The translations under genes were made by a program, and so were the position numbers. Under the pieces are notes generated by a model, which was not told the origin of the DNA, ran no database searches, and worked only from the letters and a program-made list of their open reading frames with translations. This document shows, piece by piece, positions 1 through 10,981 of a DNA stretch of 64,000 bases. How positions within the stretch are numbered: the first letter of the stretch is position 1; the number at the start of each line of letters is the position of its first letter. This DNA comes from Marthasterias glacialis (Eukaryota; Echinodermata; Asteroidea; Forcipulatida; Asteriidae), in contig OU452225.1 in assembly GCA_911728455.2 (NCBI GenBank), forward strand, positions 8,282,106-8,346,105, given 5' to 3'.

Positions 1-905
1 GGCAGGGGGGGGGGGAACCACTGATTCAACCTGATCCACTAATCCCTTAACCCTTTCAGAGATCATTTATTCCTGTACAATCATCACCATTTGCCCAGAC
101 ATGGTTAACAAATTGTATTTTTTTGACACAACTTTTTTTCCAGTTATGTCTAGATAAATAATATGAAACAGAAATTGTTTTTCGAAATGTAGACACTATA
201 TTAACATGGGAAACATTAGAAAATGTCAATTCAGGATATGATGACCTCTACTTTTAACCTTTTGGGTTGAGATGAAATAGGTCACATCTTGTGGCCGTTT
301 GGGGCAGCTATGACCTATTTGGTACAAGCTGTTTGTAGCCACTATATTCTCAAACAGGTTCATACTAACTCATGTTTTATTTATGCTAATTACATATTAT
401 TATAAATTTATTGGCGAGCGAACAATAGTCCGTTAGTTCTTTTACTTCAGCCGTGTGAAGGCTGGCAAAATCAGTCATGCACGATTGCACCATGACAACA
501 AATACACAATCAGCGGATTGTAAATTTCATAGCAAGGGACATTGGTTATTTTATTTGTCGTGTGAAAAGGGCTTAATAGTAAACCGTTTGAGAGTTAGAT
601 TTGACTGATATATAGAGCAATGCTTTGCTCGGTCTAATAAGTGGACACTCAATTTGAATCCCTCAGACAGGGACAAGCTTTTGCCGAGTGAAGTAAGAAA
701 CTGCAAAAAACCCACACACAATTTATGCTGAAATGTATGGCACAAGGATACCAGCCTTTCTCTTTGCCGATCTAGAGGTTTCTACACAAAAGCTTGCCTC
801 GAATCATGTGTTGTAGCAACAGTTATTTTTTAGTTTGAGGAATTCAAGATGAGCAGTCACAAGCGACCAGGCAAGGAACTGAACACCAAAGTTCTGGCAA
901 ATAGA
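1..905. other. Probable CENPC intron or 3' flank; no recognisable gene
   Basis: Begins with a poly-G run (about 4-15), then AT-rich DNA without a convincing exon. TTTATT at about 376-381 and 549-555 would read as AATAAA on the minus strand. Either could be a polyadenylation signal if CENPC instead ends at the 906 stop. I see no domain-bearing reading frame. Confidence 0.4.
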
Positions 906-946
906 TTATTGACGAGACATTAATGCAGCAGATCCTTTTTTCTCAC

Positions 947-3900
947 CTTGAGTTTCTGCTGAGGCATCTTTAGTGGAGTCCAATCTCCTTGCTTTCCCCT
1001 TCCCCTTCCCTCTGCTTCTACCTCGTCCCTTTCCCCTTCTCGTCGACAGGCTTTCTTGTGGAACTTTGAACGAGCCCTCTGCATTCAGAGGGAGGCTTGA
1101 GTCAGTATCACTGATGGCAGCTGTGGGTTGGGTGATACTCTCTGAGGGTTCAGATAGGAAGATGCTTGCGAGATCCCCAGAGTATAGCTTTCGCTTGCCT
1201 CGTCTTCCCTTCCCGCCTTCTTTTGCCGACTCTCGCGGCTTCTTCGCTGCATCAACGGCCTCTGACCCATTCTCGATGCTCCTCTTTCTAGACTGCTCAT
1301 TGGGTTTGGTGGCACCGCTGGAGTGGCTCTGGCTTCGGTTTGCTCCAGGTGTCTCTTTGAACTTCTTTCTTGGGAGACTGTCATCATAATCTGGAGCAGC
1401 GAAAGATGTGGATGAAATGCCTCCCGTGGTCGGTGCACCCTCCCCATCGGATGGGACTACATCAACACTGCCAAAGTGTACACTAACGCGTTTATTTCCG
1501 AGGGATTTTCTCGATGTGTGGTTTGGGATCTGCTCCTGAGGTATGACCTCGCTCAGAACCCCGTCGTTGACCTCCATCGTGTGATTAGCATCTGATGAGT
1601 TACAGAGAGTGGACTCAGACTCTACTATTTCCTTGGCATCTTCAAGAGTAGATTTAGAACCATTCTTGGTTTTATCTGACCTGTTCCTTTGCCTTCTTGT
1701 CTTACCACTTGATGCATCATCACCCACATCCCCACCAGTGTCTCCATCTGCCACACTGATCTCCTCGCCTCTCACATTGACTACTACCTCCCCTCCTCTA
1801 GATGTCCTGCCCCTTCTTTTACCACCTTCTCCATCTGTTCCTGTCGAACTCATCTCATCTCCTGCACTAGTTGAGTTCTGCTTTGTCTTTTTAGTTGGTC
1901 GACTCCTCGATCGTTTTCCTCTCTTGTTGCCAGGGTCTGGTCCTGACTGCTGTGACTCTTGGCTACCGTCTCCACTACCACTGCTGGCTTCTCTTGTAGT
2001 CCTGTTTGATTTACGCATCCGTGAGGATCTTGAGGATGCTGTTGATTTTGTAGCAATGATATCACTGTCTTCACTTGAGGTGTGCTTGGCACGAGGCCTG
2101 CCTCTTTTTTTTGACAGAACAGGCTCAGACACTGGTAACACTTCTTCAACGGAACCATCAATCAAATTCATTTTGGACAAGTCCTGTTTGTCACTTCTGC
2201 TTGATCTTCCTTTCTGTTTAATGGGTTTAGAGACTGGCTCATCCTGGGTTAAAGATCGGCCCTTAGATTTTGAAGTACCTCTACTTGTTTGTTTTTTGGT
2301 CTGGGTCAACTTGTAAGAGAGGTCATTCTGAACGATGTCGACAACCCCTTCGTCATCGGCAACCTGGAAGGACTGATCATTAAGGACGCTCTTCATCAAA
2401 TCTGACACTGCCTCCTTTGTCCCGTCGTGCTGGTTGACCAGAGACTTCTGGAGAGATATAAACATCCCTTCTTCTCCTGAGAGATCTCCGTCCTCCTCTA
2501 CCTGCGTCTTGTTCTGCTTCTTTCTTCTGGTTGACTTTGCTGCATCTTTTGCGACGCCATCGGACCCCCTTTGTTCACGAATTATGTTTTTAGCTCTTTG
2601 CTGCTTTGCAGCCTTTGAGTCTTCTGCTGTAATTGTTCTGCAAGAGGTCAGGTAATGTATTGTAAACATCTGGTTTCTTGCACTCATCAAAAATAGGCTA
2701 AAATATGAATTATGTATTGATCAATTTGGAAAAACTACAACTACCGGTACTCTTTCAGTATACTCCGAACGTTCCCCTTCTTACTCAGTTTCCCTCTACT
2801 TATAATCTTTCTTGACTGTAACATAACGTCAAAATTTATCAATTTACTCTTTAACCTACGGTCTACCCCTTTACTACAGCCTTTGTCGTGAGCGGCCCTA
2901 TACGGGGTAGCCAAGTTAGAAGTTATTGAAACAATTTCAAATAATGGAAGGGACAAAAAAACATAATGAATGAAATGAAAAGTTGTTCAACGATGTTTGT
3001 TTCAGAAGCCACAACTCAAACCTTTCACAACGGATAATTCTGTAGGCCAATTGTTATATTTTTTCTAATCAAAACCTCAAAATTTACTCAGGAATGAGAC
3101 CCCCAAAACTTTTTAAAATGCATCCGCACCTTTTTGGCAACACAAACCTTTCTTTGTCCGAGGTTTCATGAGGTGAACCCACAGTTGACATCAGACTATC
3201 TTCCTTATTCACGGACATCAAAGTCGTCCTCTCGGTGACCGAAGACATCCCCTTCATCATCTTAGACGTTGGCTCTTGCAACGACGTTCTAGTCTCGACC
3301 AAAGTCGAACTTCTCTTCTGTGGCTGCTCTTCTCCTGCCGATGAAGACTCTGATACAATCCTTAGCTCCTCCGAACCTTTGCTGGATTGAGATGTTTTAA
3401 TCGTCTCATCAGACCCGCTGCCTTCTTCGCTCAGGTTGTCCAAACCCTTTCCTCTAGACGGCTTTGCTCGAGTTGATCTTCTCCTCGGTGGGTCTTCGAC
3501 ATCGTCATCAAATTGTAACCTGCAGATTAAAATCCAACCCGAGTCACTCCGATGACTTTTAATCAAAGCCCTCCCGGGTATGCTTATTGTTTTGTTTTAT
3601 TGTAATAGAAACAATAATAACATTATGCAGTTGTTATCTAGCACTTTATCCATGCCCGACGGGCGTCTCAAAGCGCTCATTACTTTTACAGCAGGCAAGC
3701 AGAACTATGTTTGAATTATGAGACCTATTATATAACACCTTCTATAAGGTGATGCGGAGCAATCTGCAGCCAACCAACCAAGCCAAGAACCCCCCGCTTG
3801 ACGATAAGTGTACTAGGTTCTTTTACATTCATGACACAACACACAGAACCTATTGCTTTACATCCCATCCGCCCAAAGGCCGAAGCATTTATGATCAAGT

Positions 3901-6900
3901 GTCTTGCTCAAAGACACAAGTGCCATGACCGGGCCCCCCTTTCCCACGCTTTGACAACACCATGACTTGATTCTGGCCAAGATAATCCACAACATACGGT
4001 ATCCACGAAAGTGCATGAAAATCCATGAAAATAACGTCCAATGTTTTTCAACAGAAATTAATGTTTTACATTTAAATGCTGTGACAAAAACTGTACGTGA
4101 TTTTGTAAATTGGGGTCACCGGCAGAAATGCAAAACTACATTCTTTCTAAAAAGTGAGTTCTTTCTCAGCTTTAATTTGCAAAACATGATGAACACAATC
4201 AGACAGCCGTGCTTTAAAACTGGCCCTCAATCACTGGATAAACTGTTTGGCAATACTGATAAATTGAACGTGGCTCCGATTTCATAGAGCTGCTTTTATA
4301 TAGAGCAAAAAAGTAGCTTAACACAAAACAAATTTGCTTACCAGAAAAAGGTTACCAACTAAAATACTGTCTTTGATTTTCTGCTTAGTTTTTCCTTAGC
4401 AGAAAATTGTCAAGCAAAATTTTATGAGAGTGGGCCCTGGTTACACTAAATCCAGTCAACAACAAATGTGAGCGATGTGAGATGGGCAGTCAACGACCCC
4501 AATCCTGACCTTGTTTTTGTCTTGAACTCTTGTAAAGCAGAATGAGGCGCTTGGAACGACGTCCCACCCTTGATGATGCTCCCCGTGATATCCGACTCCT
4601 GTATCCCTCCTTCCTCCTGAGGTGGTGTCGCCACGGCAACCTCACCAGCATCTTTTTCTTCAACAGCAACATCCTCACTGGTTTCCCGCTGCTTCAGTTG
4701 AGGAGCTGCAGCGCTGTCCTCTTTGGTTTGGACACTCTCAATGACCACTGAGGCAGAGTGCGGCTCCGGGGTTGCAATAGAGTTCAATGCCACCTTCTTG
4801 GAGGGGACGTCGGAGAGGGGTTCGGCGTCTGTGCTACCACCGCGGGAGCTCGGTGTGAAGGCTGGCATATGCTTGATAGGTGAACTCAGCTGTGGAGAGT
4901 AAAACCAATAATAAAATCAACAACTGTTACTGTAGATACTTCACTTTCAAATGAAGGTCATATGACAAAGGGATTCTAAAGCAGGGGTGACAAAAAGATC
5001 TGAAACTCGGATCCAAAGTTTAGGATACATGTTGAGACGATAAAATATCCGCCGTCTAGTAACCCATGGACTTAAAGTTTACAAGGAGCTTCTTCCTATC
5101 CTCAGAGTTACAGAAGTAGATTTCATTCATTTCATTTTATTAAATCTGGTTGTGAACCCAAGGACTCTCAGAAAAGAGAACTTGATCACTATACTAGCCA
5201 AGAACCCCATGGAGAGAAGACAAGGAAGGAAGTTTCAGTTTCAGATGTGGCAGGAAAACCCCAGAAAATGATTCCAGGAAAAACCCACATAATCAGGTAG
5301 AGACTGAAAACCCAATCCACATAATGCGGGATTCGAACCGGGGTCCTAGAGGTGGAAGGCGAGGAAAGATACCACTACGCCAACCCCACCACCCGATTGA
5401 AGAGCATGATTTCCTTATTCACCAGGCAGACACCAAGAAGTCTAAACTCAGATAAAAGTCTGAAATTTCTCCTGCCTGTAAAAGGATCCCGGGATGAGTG
5501 GATGAAAATAAAAAAAATCCACGAAATACCAATGGAGGGTTTGGTGGCTACCAACCAAGCCACAACCCGTATCAATGGCAGCATTCTAGGCTTAAATGTA
5601 GATGGGGCAAGCACCTTGGTGTAGTCAAAATACAGTACATGTACTGTGATAAGGCTTTACAAGGGTCTGGATGTATGTAAATGACATTTAAAAACATAAA
5701 TAAAATTAATGTCAGAATTCCATAATAATTTTGTAAAATCCAGAAATCCAGAAAACTCTGGAGAAATCTCATCCCTAAGGATCAGTTGAAATCAAGAAGT
5801 GTGCGCCATGTGGTTAAGGAAAGATAAGCTTCACCCTACTGTTGAGTTCTAACTTTCCAAATCTCTTTATGAATGAACAGATAGTCTTAAGAATTTGTTT
5901 CTTTGTCGATGACAGTACCAAATTTGTTATTTCTTTTTTATTTCAATAATGAAAATTTCACTGACCTTATACCGTTTTTCATTATTTTCTTTGTTGGCAT
6001 GAAGAGATAAATCATCAATACTTTCATCACCTAGAAAAAAAAACAGGGTAACATCTAAGCAAACAATACAGAGCTGAAAGCGATAGACCGATTGCGCTCT
6101 CCAAGTCACGTGACCTGTAGCGAGTATTAAACGTCAACAAATACGGCGTCCTCCATAGGAAAGATGATTGTTGCAATTGTTTATTCAATCGAGGCTTTTC
6201 TTTCTCGAAATCTGTGAAAAATATTCCAGAGTTTGTACCAGAGACCTTTGAGTGGCTGAACAAAGCCAGTTAGGGCAGTTCCAGCAAGTCTTGGAAGTAC
6301 TACTTCTATTAGTTGCACGACGAAACGTTTGGGCCAGAAGACTGGGATCACACACTTTTCAACACAAGAAATTCATAATTTTGAAGCTGAAATAATCCAA
6401 AGGAAAGGCTTTCTAAAACTGTGTGATTCCTTTGTCTACTTGAAATTCCACAAGGCTAGGTATAAATGCTCACTTTTCCAACGATCTTTACTTTTATTTT
6501 TTACAGTGATTTACATTACAAACAAAATAACAGCCGGGTGGCTACATATTTGTCCGATGCCAGTAGTGCAACTCAAAATAAACCTCTTTTGTAGTACTAG
6601 TAGAACACTGATAGTATAGTGAAACAGTAATGTGGTTAAAATCAATGTCACAACAAACAACTTTAATAAAAGGGCTTAGTAACTGTGTTATTATTACAAA
6701 AAGCCAACTGTTGGTGTGACTCTGTCGGTCACAGCATGTATTTGCACATAGTTTGCCATCAGTGGAGATGCCATAGTACCCACTACAAGTCATGTGATGT
6801 AAACACTGGTCGCACAATTGGTCTATTAAAACTTTTCATTAATTATTCAGATTTATGTTCAAGACTTTGATGGAGGACAGTGGTGCCATCACTGCTGATG

Positions 6901-9512
6901 AAGTCAAGACACTGATGATGGAAGGGGACATGTGACGCATCTGTTATCATTCCCGACTTAAGCGCAAGTCAAAGCCGATCGATGTTGCTGATAAGTTATT
7001 CATTTATGGGTTATATTTGTGAGCAGCAAGGCTAACAAACTTGACTCTGGTCTTGCTTGGGTCAGCTGGGAAGGTATTATCTGTACATTTGACCCTAGCT
7101 GAGTCAGTTGAACTTACCAGAGTCAGACCAGTAGTCATCAAACACCTCAAAGCCTTCACTGTCTTTGCGTACCTCTTTGTTCAACACCCAACCAGTGCGC
7201 CTGAAACACAACGTGTCAATTTATTACAATGATAACAATTCACTGTTTGCAAATTACTTTATAATGCTAAACTACAACAAAAAAAGTATTGTAATAATGT
7301 TTTATGATCAAAATAGTTGTTCCTTTTTCAGGCCTGATACTTCAGTGCACAGAGGCAATTGTGGTGCCCCTTAAAATGTTTCTACAGACATTATTAATTT
7401 AAGAGAAATCTTAACCGTTTCACCAAGGAGAATGAATGAAGTATCACGCCTGATTTTTGTACAGTCCGTCCATGATATGAGTTGTGTTCACCTCAAATGT
7501 GCCAACCTCAGTCGTCTAAGTTTGAAGTTGGCAGATATATTTTGGAAGAATATTTGAGCAAACACATTTCAGTTTACAGCCTATAGCAGGTCTGCTACTT
7601 TACGGAGGCAACGAACGCTATTGCCTCCATAGCCCTGTTCATTGCATTGGTGCCCTTGAAGTGTTCCAATAGAAATGTAAAAAATTTCCTCATAGAGGTG
7701 CCCTTTACCATGGAGAAAATGCCTTGGTGCCCTTGCCCTTTCAAGAACAAAGCATACAGGTCTAAAAATGGAAAAGGCTGATTGTCCTTACCTTCCAACA
7801 CCTTGGTCAATGGGATTCACAAAGCGGTTCTTGTAAAGCTCCTGATACTGGGTACGGTAACAAACAAATTTACATCTGTTAGTGTTAATTATAAGAAGTG
7901 ACGATCAAGGCCAAATAAAATTTAAAAAACAGTTGATTGTCCCCGTCCACATCTTGTTATTGAAGCTGCATCCTGTTTTAAATTATTGTTTATTCCTCCC
8001 CCCCAAAGACTATAGTTTTTCATGTATTTTTATTTCATCTTGGCACCATTCTTTTGATGGTTGCAGATGATTGCAGTTTCATTCACTGATATCTCCTACA
8101 ATGAACGAGTACATCGTCACACTATTTTCATTACCAGCTTGCCTTGCTTTCTGCACACACAACGATCATTGTGCACTTTTGACGTTGGGTTGCTTGCGTG
8201 TGTTCGTGCTGTGTACCGACAGTGTCATTTTAGTACGGTGCGTCCTTTTCAAGAAATGGCGAGTCAAATTGTTGTAATGTTTGTTCTTGAAGTGCATCCA
8301 TTTCAACATACTTTATTGGATAGCTGATAATAAAAGACTGGCATCATATTTGAGCTGAAAAATTGGTGGCCATTTTTAATTAAAAGTTTTGGAGGCCACT
8401 TTTGAAAAAATAAAGAGGCCCTCATCTTCTTTTTGAGAAAGGCAGGACGATCAACTGGTATTTGTTTTTACTTGGCATGCTTGGCCTAATACTTTTTTTC
8501 CGACTTAATAATTATGCAAAATAAAAAAAAAGGATACTCATTCAAATTTGAAATTGTAGGATTTTACTAGCAACTGATCTGGAGTTATATTATTATTTAT
8601 CATAATTTATAGCCTAATACTAAATAGTAATTGTCTGTATTAAAAGTGACAGGATCATTTTTCAAAGAAAAGAAAGGGTTCGCATTCCAACAATGTCATA
8701 TGGCACATCATGGCCATGGACTCGAGTTTAAATGACCCTTCCCATCCCATTTCAAGATAACAAGATAACGATATTATTAATTCAAGCAACAATTTTTTTT
8801 TATTAAATAATAAAATATTCCGAAGCAGGTCCTTTCGAACCCTTTTGCTATGAACCCTGGGTACGAAATGACTTGGGTACGAAACGACTTGGGTACGAAA
8901 CGACCGACATTCAAATATTCACTTCATCTTCAGTGTCAGTCACTGGACATGCTGGACACTGAGTCAGTACGACAGTAGGACAATGATATGATCACATGGG
9001 CATGGCTGGGTTACTTCAGATCAGGGCCCAATTTCATGACTCTGCTCACCGCGGAATTCTGCGCTTACGCCCTGCCACAGCCTATAGGAGTACGCGCTAG
9101 TTATAGTTACAGGGCGCCGTAAGCGCAGAATTCTTTGCTAACCGGCGCCATGAAATTGGGCCCAGGGGGGCAGCACAGCACAGAGAAAATTGAAAAATTA
9201 TGCAATTATTGTCAATATCGCATTATTTGCATATCCTCTGAAATTAAATACAGAATATTGATTGAAGTTAGCCTAGTCCGGAATTCGAATGCCTACTCTG
9301 CTCAATTTGTTTTGAACAGCTTGGATAGATAGCCATTCTGAAGTTTACATAAAACAGAATGGATAAGTCGTCAGGGCGTCAGGGACCTAGACTTCCAGTG
9401 GCAGTGGTGAAGCGTAATTTAGCGACGCACATTTGTGTTCATAAAACACCCTCTAAATATATCCAAGGTGCTATAACTATATACATACTCTTCTTTCTTT
9501 CTCAGCAGACAT
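947..9512 (-). CDS. CENPC: CENP-C-like inner kinetochore protein, 5' part (gene runs off the left edge)
   Basis: Exons in transcript order: 9489-9512, 7792-7847, 7118-7200, 5966-6030, 4510-4889, 3130-3519, 947-2637. All have GT/AG ends and matching phases. The 8-codon first exon (MSAEKERR, donor gtatgt) joins YQELYKNRFVNP, then GVGRRTGWVLNKEV, then RKDSEGFEVFDDYW. This matches the Mif2/CENP-C N-terminal pattern: an RKTG-like motif, a basic stretch, then an acidic patch ending in an aromatic pair. A KEN motif (NKENNE) follows, then a long, disordered, Ser/Arg/Lys-rich region. That region has an RVxF-like motif (KRVSVHFG, about 1470-1494) and an AT-hook-like RG/KG tract (about 975-1025). CENP-C bridges CENP-A nucleosomes to the outer kinetochore. 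The CENP-C motif and C-terminal cupin domain are not in the window. The frame stays open to a stop at 906, but a strong donor (CAAG|gtgaga) at 947/946 suggests splicing to exons further left. The start exon is the least certain part. Confidence 0.72.
3725..3965 (-). mobile_element. SINE-2 fragment, reverse orientation
   Basis: Carries the tail-side caccttctataaggtgatgc, ttcttttacattcatgacac and the head-side aagtgccatgaccgggcccc. In the CENPC intron between 3519 and 4510. Confidence 0.65.
4275..4440. mobile_element. FB-A foldback element, diverged
   Basis: Left end gatttcatagagctgctttt, core aaaaaggttaccaactaaaa, right end near ttatgagagtgggccctgg. It ends 70 bp past the donor of the CENPC exon 4510-4889. 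Confidence 0.65.
5480..5775 (+). repeat. Dispersed repeat DR-A
   Basis: Contains gagggtttggtggctaccaa, cttaaatgtagatggggcaa and gcaccttggtgtagtcaaaa, ending near gagaaatctcatccct. In the CENPC intron between 4889 and 5966. Confidence 0.75.
7585..7790 (+). repeat. Dispersed repeat DR-C
   Basis: Contains ggaggcaacgaacgctattg, ggtgcccttgaagtgttcca and gcccttgccctttcaagaac. It abuts the donor of the CENPC exon 7792-7847. Confidence 0.65.
8859..8905. repeat. 16-bp tandem repeat, three copies
   Basis: Unit gggtacgaaacgactt repeated three times with one or two changes. It lies in CENPC intron 1. Confidence 0.7.
9025..9163. mobile_element. Foldback/MITE related to family FB-A (GC-rich variant)
   Basis: Starts gggcccaatttcatg and ends catgaaattgggccc, which are perfect inverted termini. 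Inner arms (gaattctgcgcttac / gtaagcgcagaattc) also pair. No coding capacity, so a non-autonomous element. In CENPC intron 1, about 330 bp from the start exon. Confidence 0.8.
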
Positions 9513-9614
9513 AGTGACAATTTATCTCGAGCACAAATGTATGGAACTTTCTAAAATCACAGTCTGAAAAAGCTTTCCGCACGCATCCCAAAGATCCTAA
9601 CAACCGAATAGAAC

Positions 9615-9625
9615 GCCGCCATTTT
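9615..9625 (-). promoter_or_regulatory. YY1-like motif in the CENPC/HAUS3 divergent promoter
   Basis: The minus strand reads AAAATGGCGGC, matching the animal YY1 consensus (AANATGGCGGC), which often lies near transcription starts. It is about 100 bp upstream of the proposed CENPC ATG (9512) and on the side facing HAUS3. The function is inferred from the motif and its position. Confidence 0.4.
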
Positions 9626-10226
9626 TATGTTCAAATTTTTAGTCATGGTCAGTAGTATACTAATATAAACGTCAGTCTCAAAATTAATACTGTTAAATGT
9701 GTCATAAAAAAGTTTTAAATATAACATTATTTTTCTTAAATTAATTTTTAATTTTGGAAAAATAAACAAAATTTATATTTTGATATCAAACTATTAAGTA
9801 CAACATTAATACATGTTGACGCTGGGTAGGCGCGAACCTCGAAAATCGCTGATGACCTCTGAGAGACTAGACAACTTGTTGAACTACCGTGTCAAGTTCA
9901 TTCTCTCTCTCTCTCTCTCTGTGTGCACAAAATGTGACAGTTCATTTAGTATAGTGGTAGAGGTCAACTTTCTGAGATACGTCCCCAAACACCTGTGCAA
10001 CTTACAAGCTTTGACTGATTCCTTCCTCCATGCTTTGACGTATACTAAGTAATAAATTTTACCAAACCAAAGAATTAATTTATCATTTTATTATGAATGT
10101 ATGATTTTAAAGTTGCGATTGAAGCCTGCGCTGAAGGTTTTTTGTGTGTGTTGATTGTTTTGATTTACTTAAAAACCTAATCAATCATCATTTAAATGTC
10201 TAATATATTACTTAGACCAAGTAATT

Positions 10227-10314
10227 GGGGCGCTGAACTCCTTTTTTGAGATTTTGACATTATCGGTAGTACGACCGATAATGTCAAAATCTCAAAAAAG
10301 GAGTTCAGCACCCC
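10227..10314. repeat. Near-perfect hairpin, 41-bp arms and 6-nt loop
   Basis: Arms 10227-10267 and 10274-10314 pair with one mismatch around the loop agtacg. It may be a short foldback transposon or a recent inverted duplication. It lies about 650 bp upstream of the HAUS3 splice acceptor. Confidence 0.9.
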
Positions 10315-10981
10315 AGTAACAGTATACTGTATTACTGGGCCTAATAATTAATATGATAATTTTGTTGTGTTTTGCAATTGCAGTAAAACAAAAAGTAAAC
10401 AGTTACATTTTGTGTTAAAGCATGGAGGTAGAATTCTACCTCCATGGTTAAAGTGAGTAGGCCTTGAAGATTTAAAACTTTTTTAGGCCTAGCTAGGCCT
10501 ACTTATTTTATTTGTTTATTAATAAATCTAATTAAGTGTTTATTTTTAGTTGTTTGATTTAAAACATATGCCAAATCCGACTGCCACTTTTCACTGGTTT
10601 TGGTTATGATAAAAATTAAAAACAACATCTGACCACTGACTGAGTAAATATTTATCACATGCAACACTTATTTAAATTTAAGTGGCATGGCCCAATTTTC
10701 ACCGAATATTTCTCTGAATAAATTTTGACAGATAATACTGTTTCAAAACAAAAAAAAAGAAAAAAAACATGCAAACACTTTTGCATATATGCTACATGTA
10801 TGGACAATGCACAAAATACATGCAAACATGTACATGGCTGATGGACGTGAGATAATGTTGATAGTTTACTAGTTACGTTATGAGTCAAATCGTTCTAGAG
10901 TAAAACATATAAATGGAGAAAAGCATTAAACAGAGGTTCTTTTAATTTTCATTGCAGGCAGACAAACACTGACGGTTCAAG

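Larger units (their letters stand above)
9513..10956. promoter_or_regulatory. Divergent intergenic region between CENPC and HAUS3
   Basis: The proposed CENPC start (9512, minus) and the first HAUS3 coding exon (10982, plus) point away from each other. HAUS3 has a splice acceptor (ttttcattgcag) ending at 10957, then 24 nt of 5' UTR. A non-coding first HAUS3 exon must therefore lie upstream, probably close to the CENPC start. The interval also holds a (CT)n run at about 9902-9920 and a 41-bp-arm hairpin at 10227-10314. No other gene is recognisable. Confidence 0.55.

Noticed and set aside
973-2316. Plus-strand and other-frame open frames (for example 973-1389, 1609-2316) across the large CENPC exon
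   Set aside because: They are shadows of the low-complexity coding exon on the minus strand and resemble no family.
947-3519. Ki-67/Repo-Man (CDCA2) identity for the first gene, from the RVxF-like motif and later DDSLP
   Set aside because: The upstream exons give a Mif2/CENP-C-type N-terminus, and no FHA domain is found. The motif spacing does not match the Ki-67/Repo-Man consensus.
9557-9769. Alternative CENPC start with ATGGCGGCG at about 9622 (minus)
   Set aside because: It has no good phase-0 donor before its stop. The 8-codon exon at 9489-9512 has a gtatgt donor in the right phase. The ATGGCGGC is better read as a YY1-like site.
10227-10314. Intrinsic bacterial-type terminator or CRISPR-like palindrome
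   Set aside because: The context is eukaryotic and the structure is a single hairpin without spacer-repeat order.
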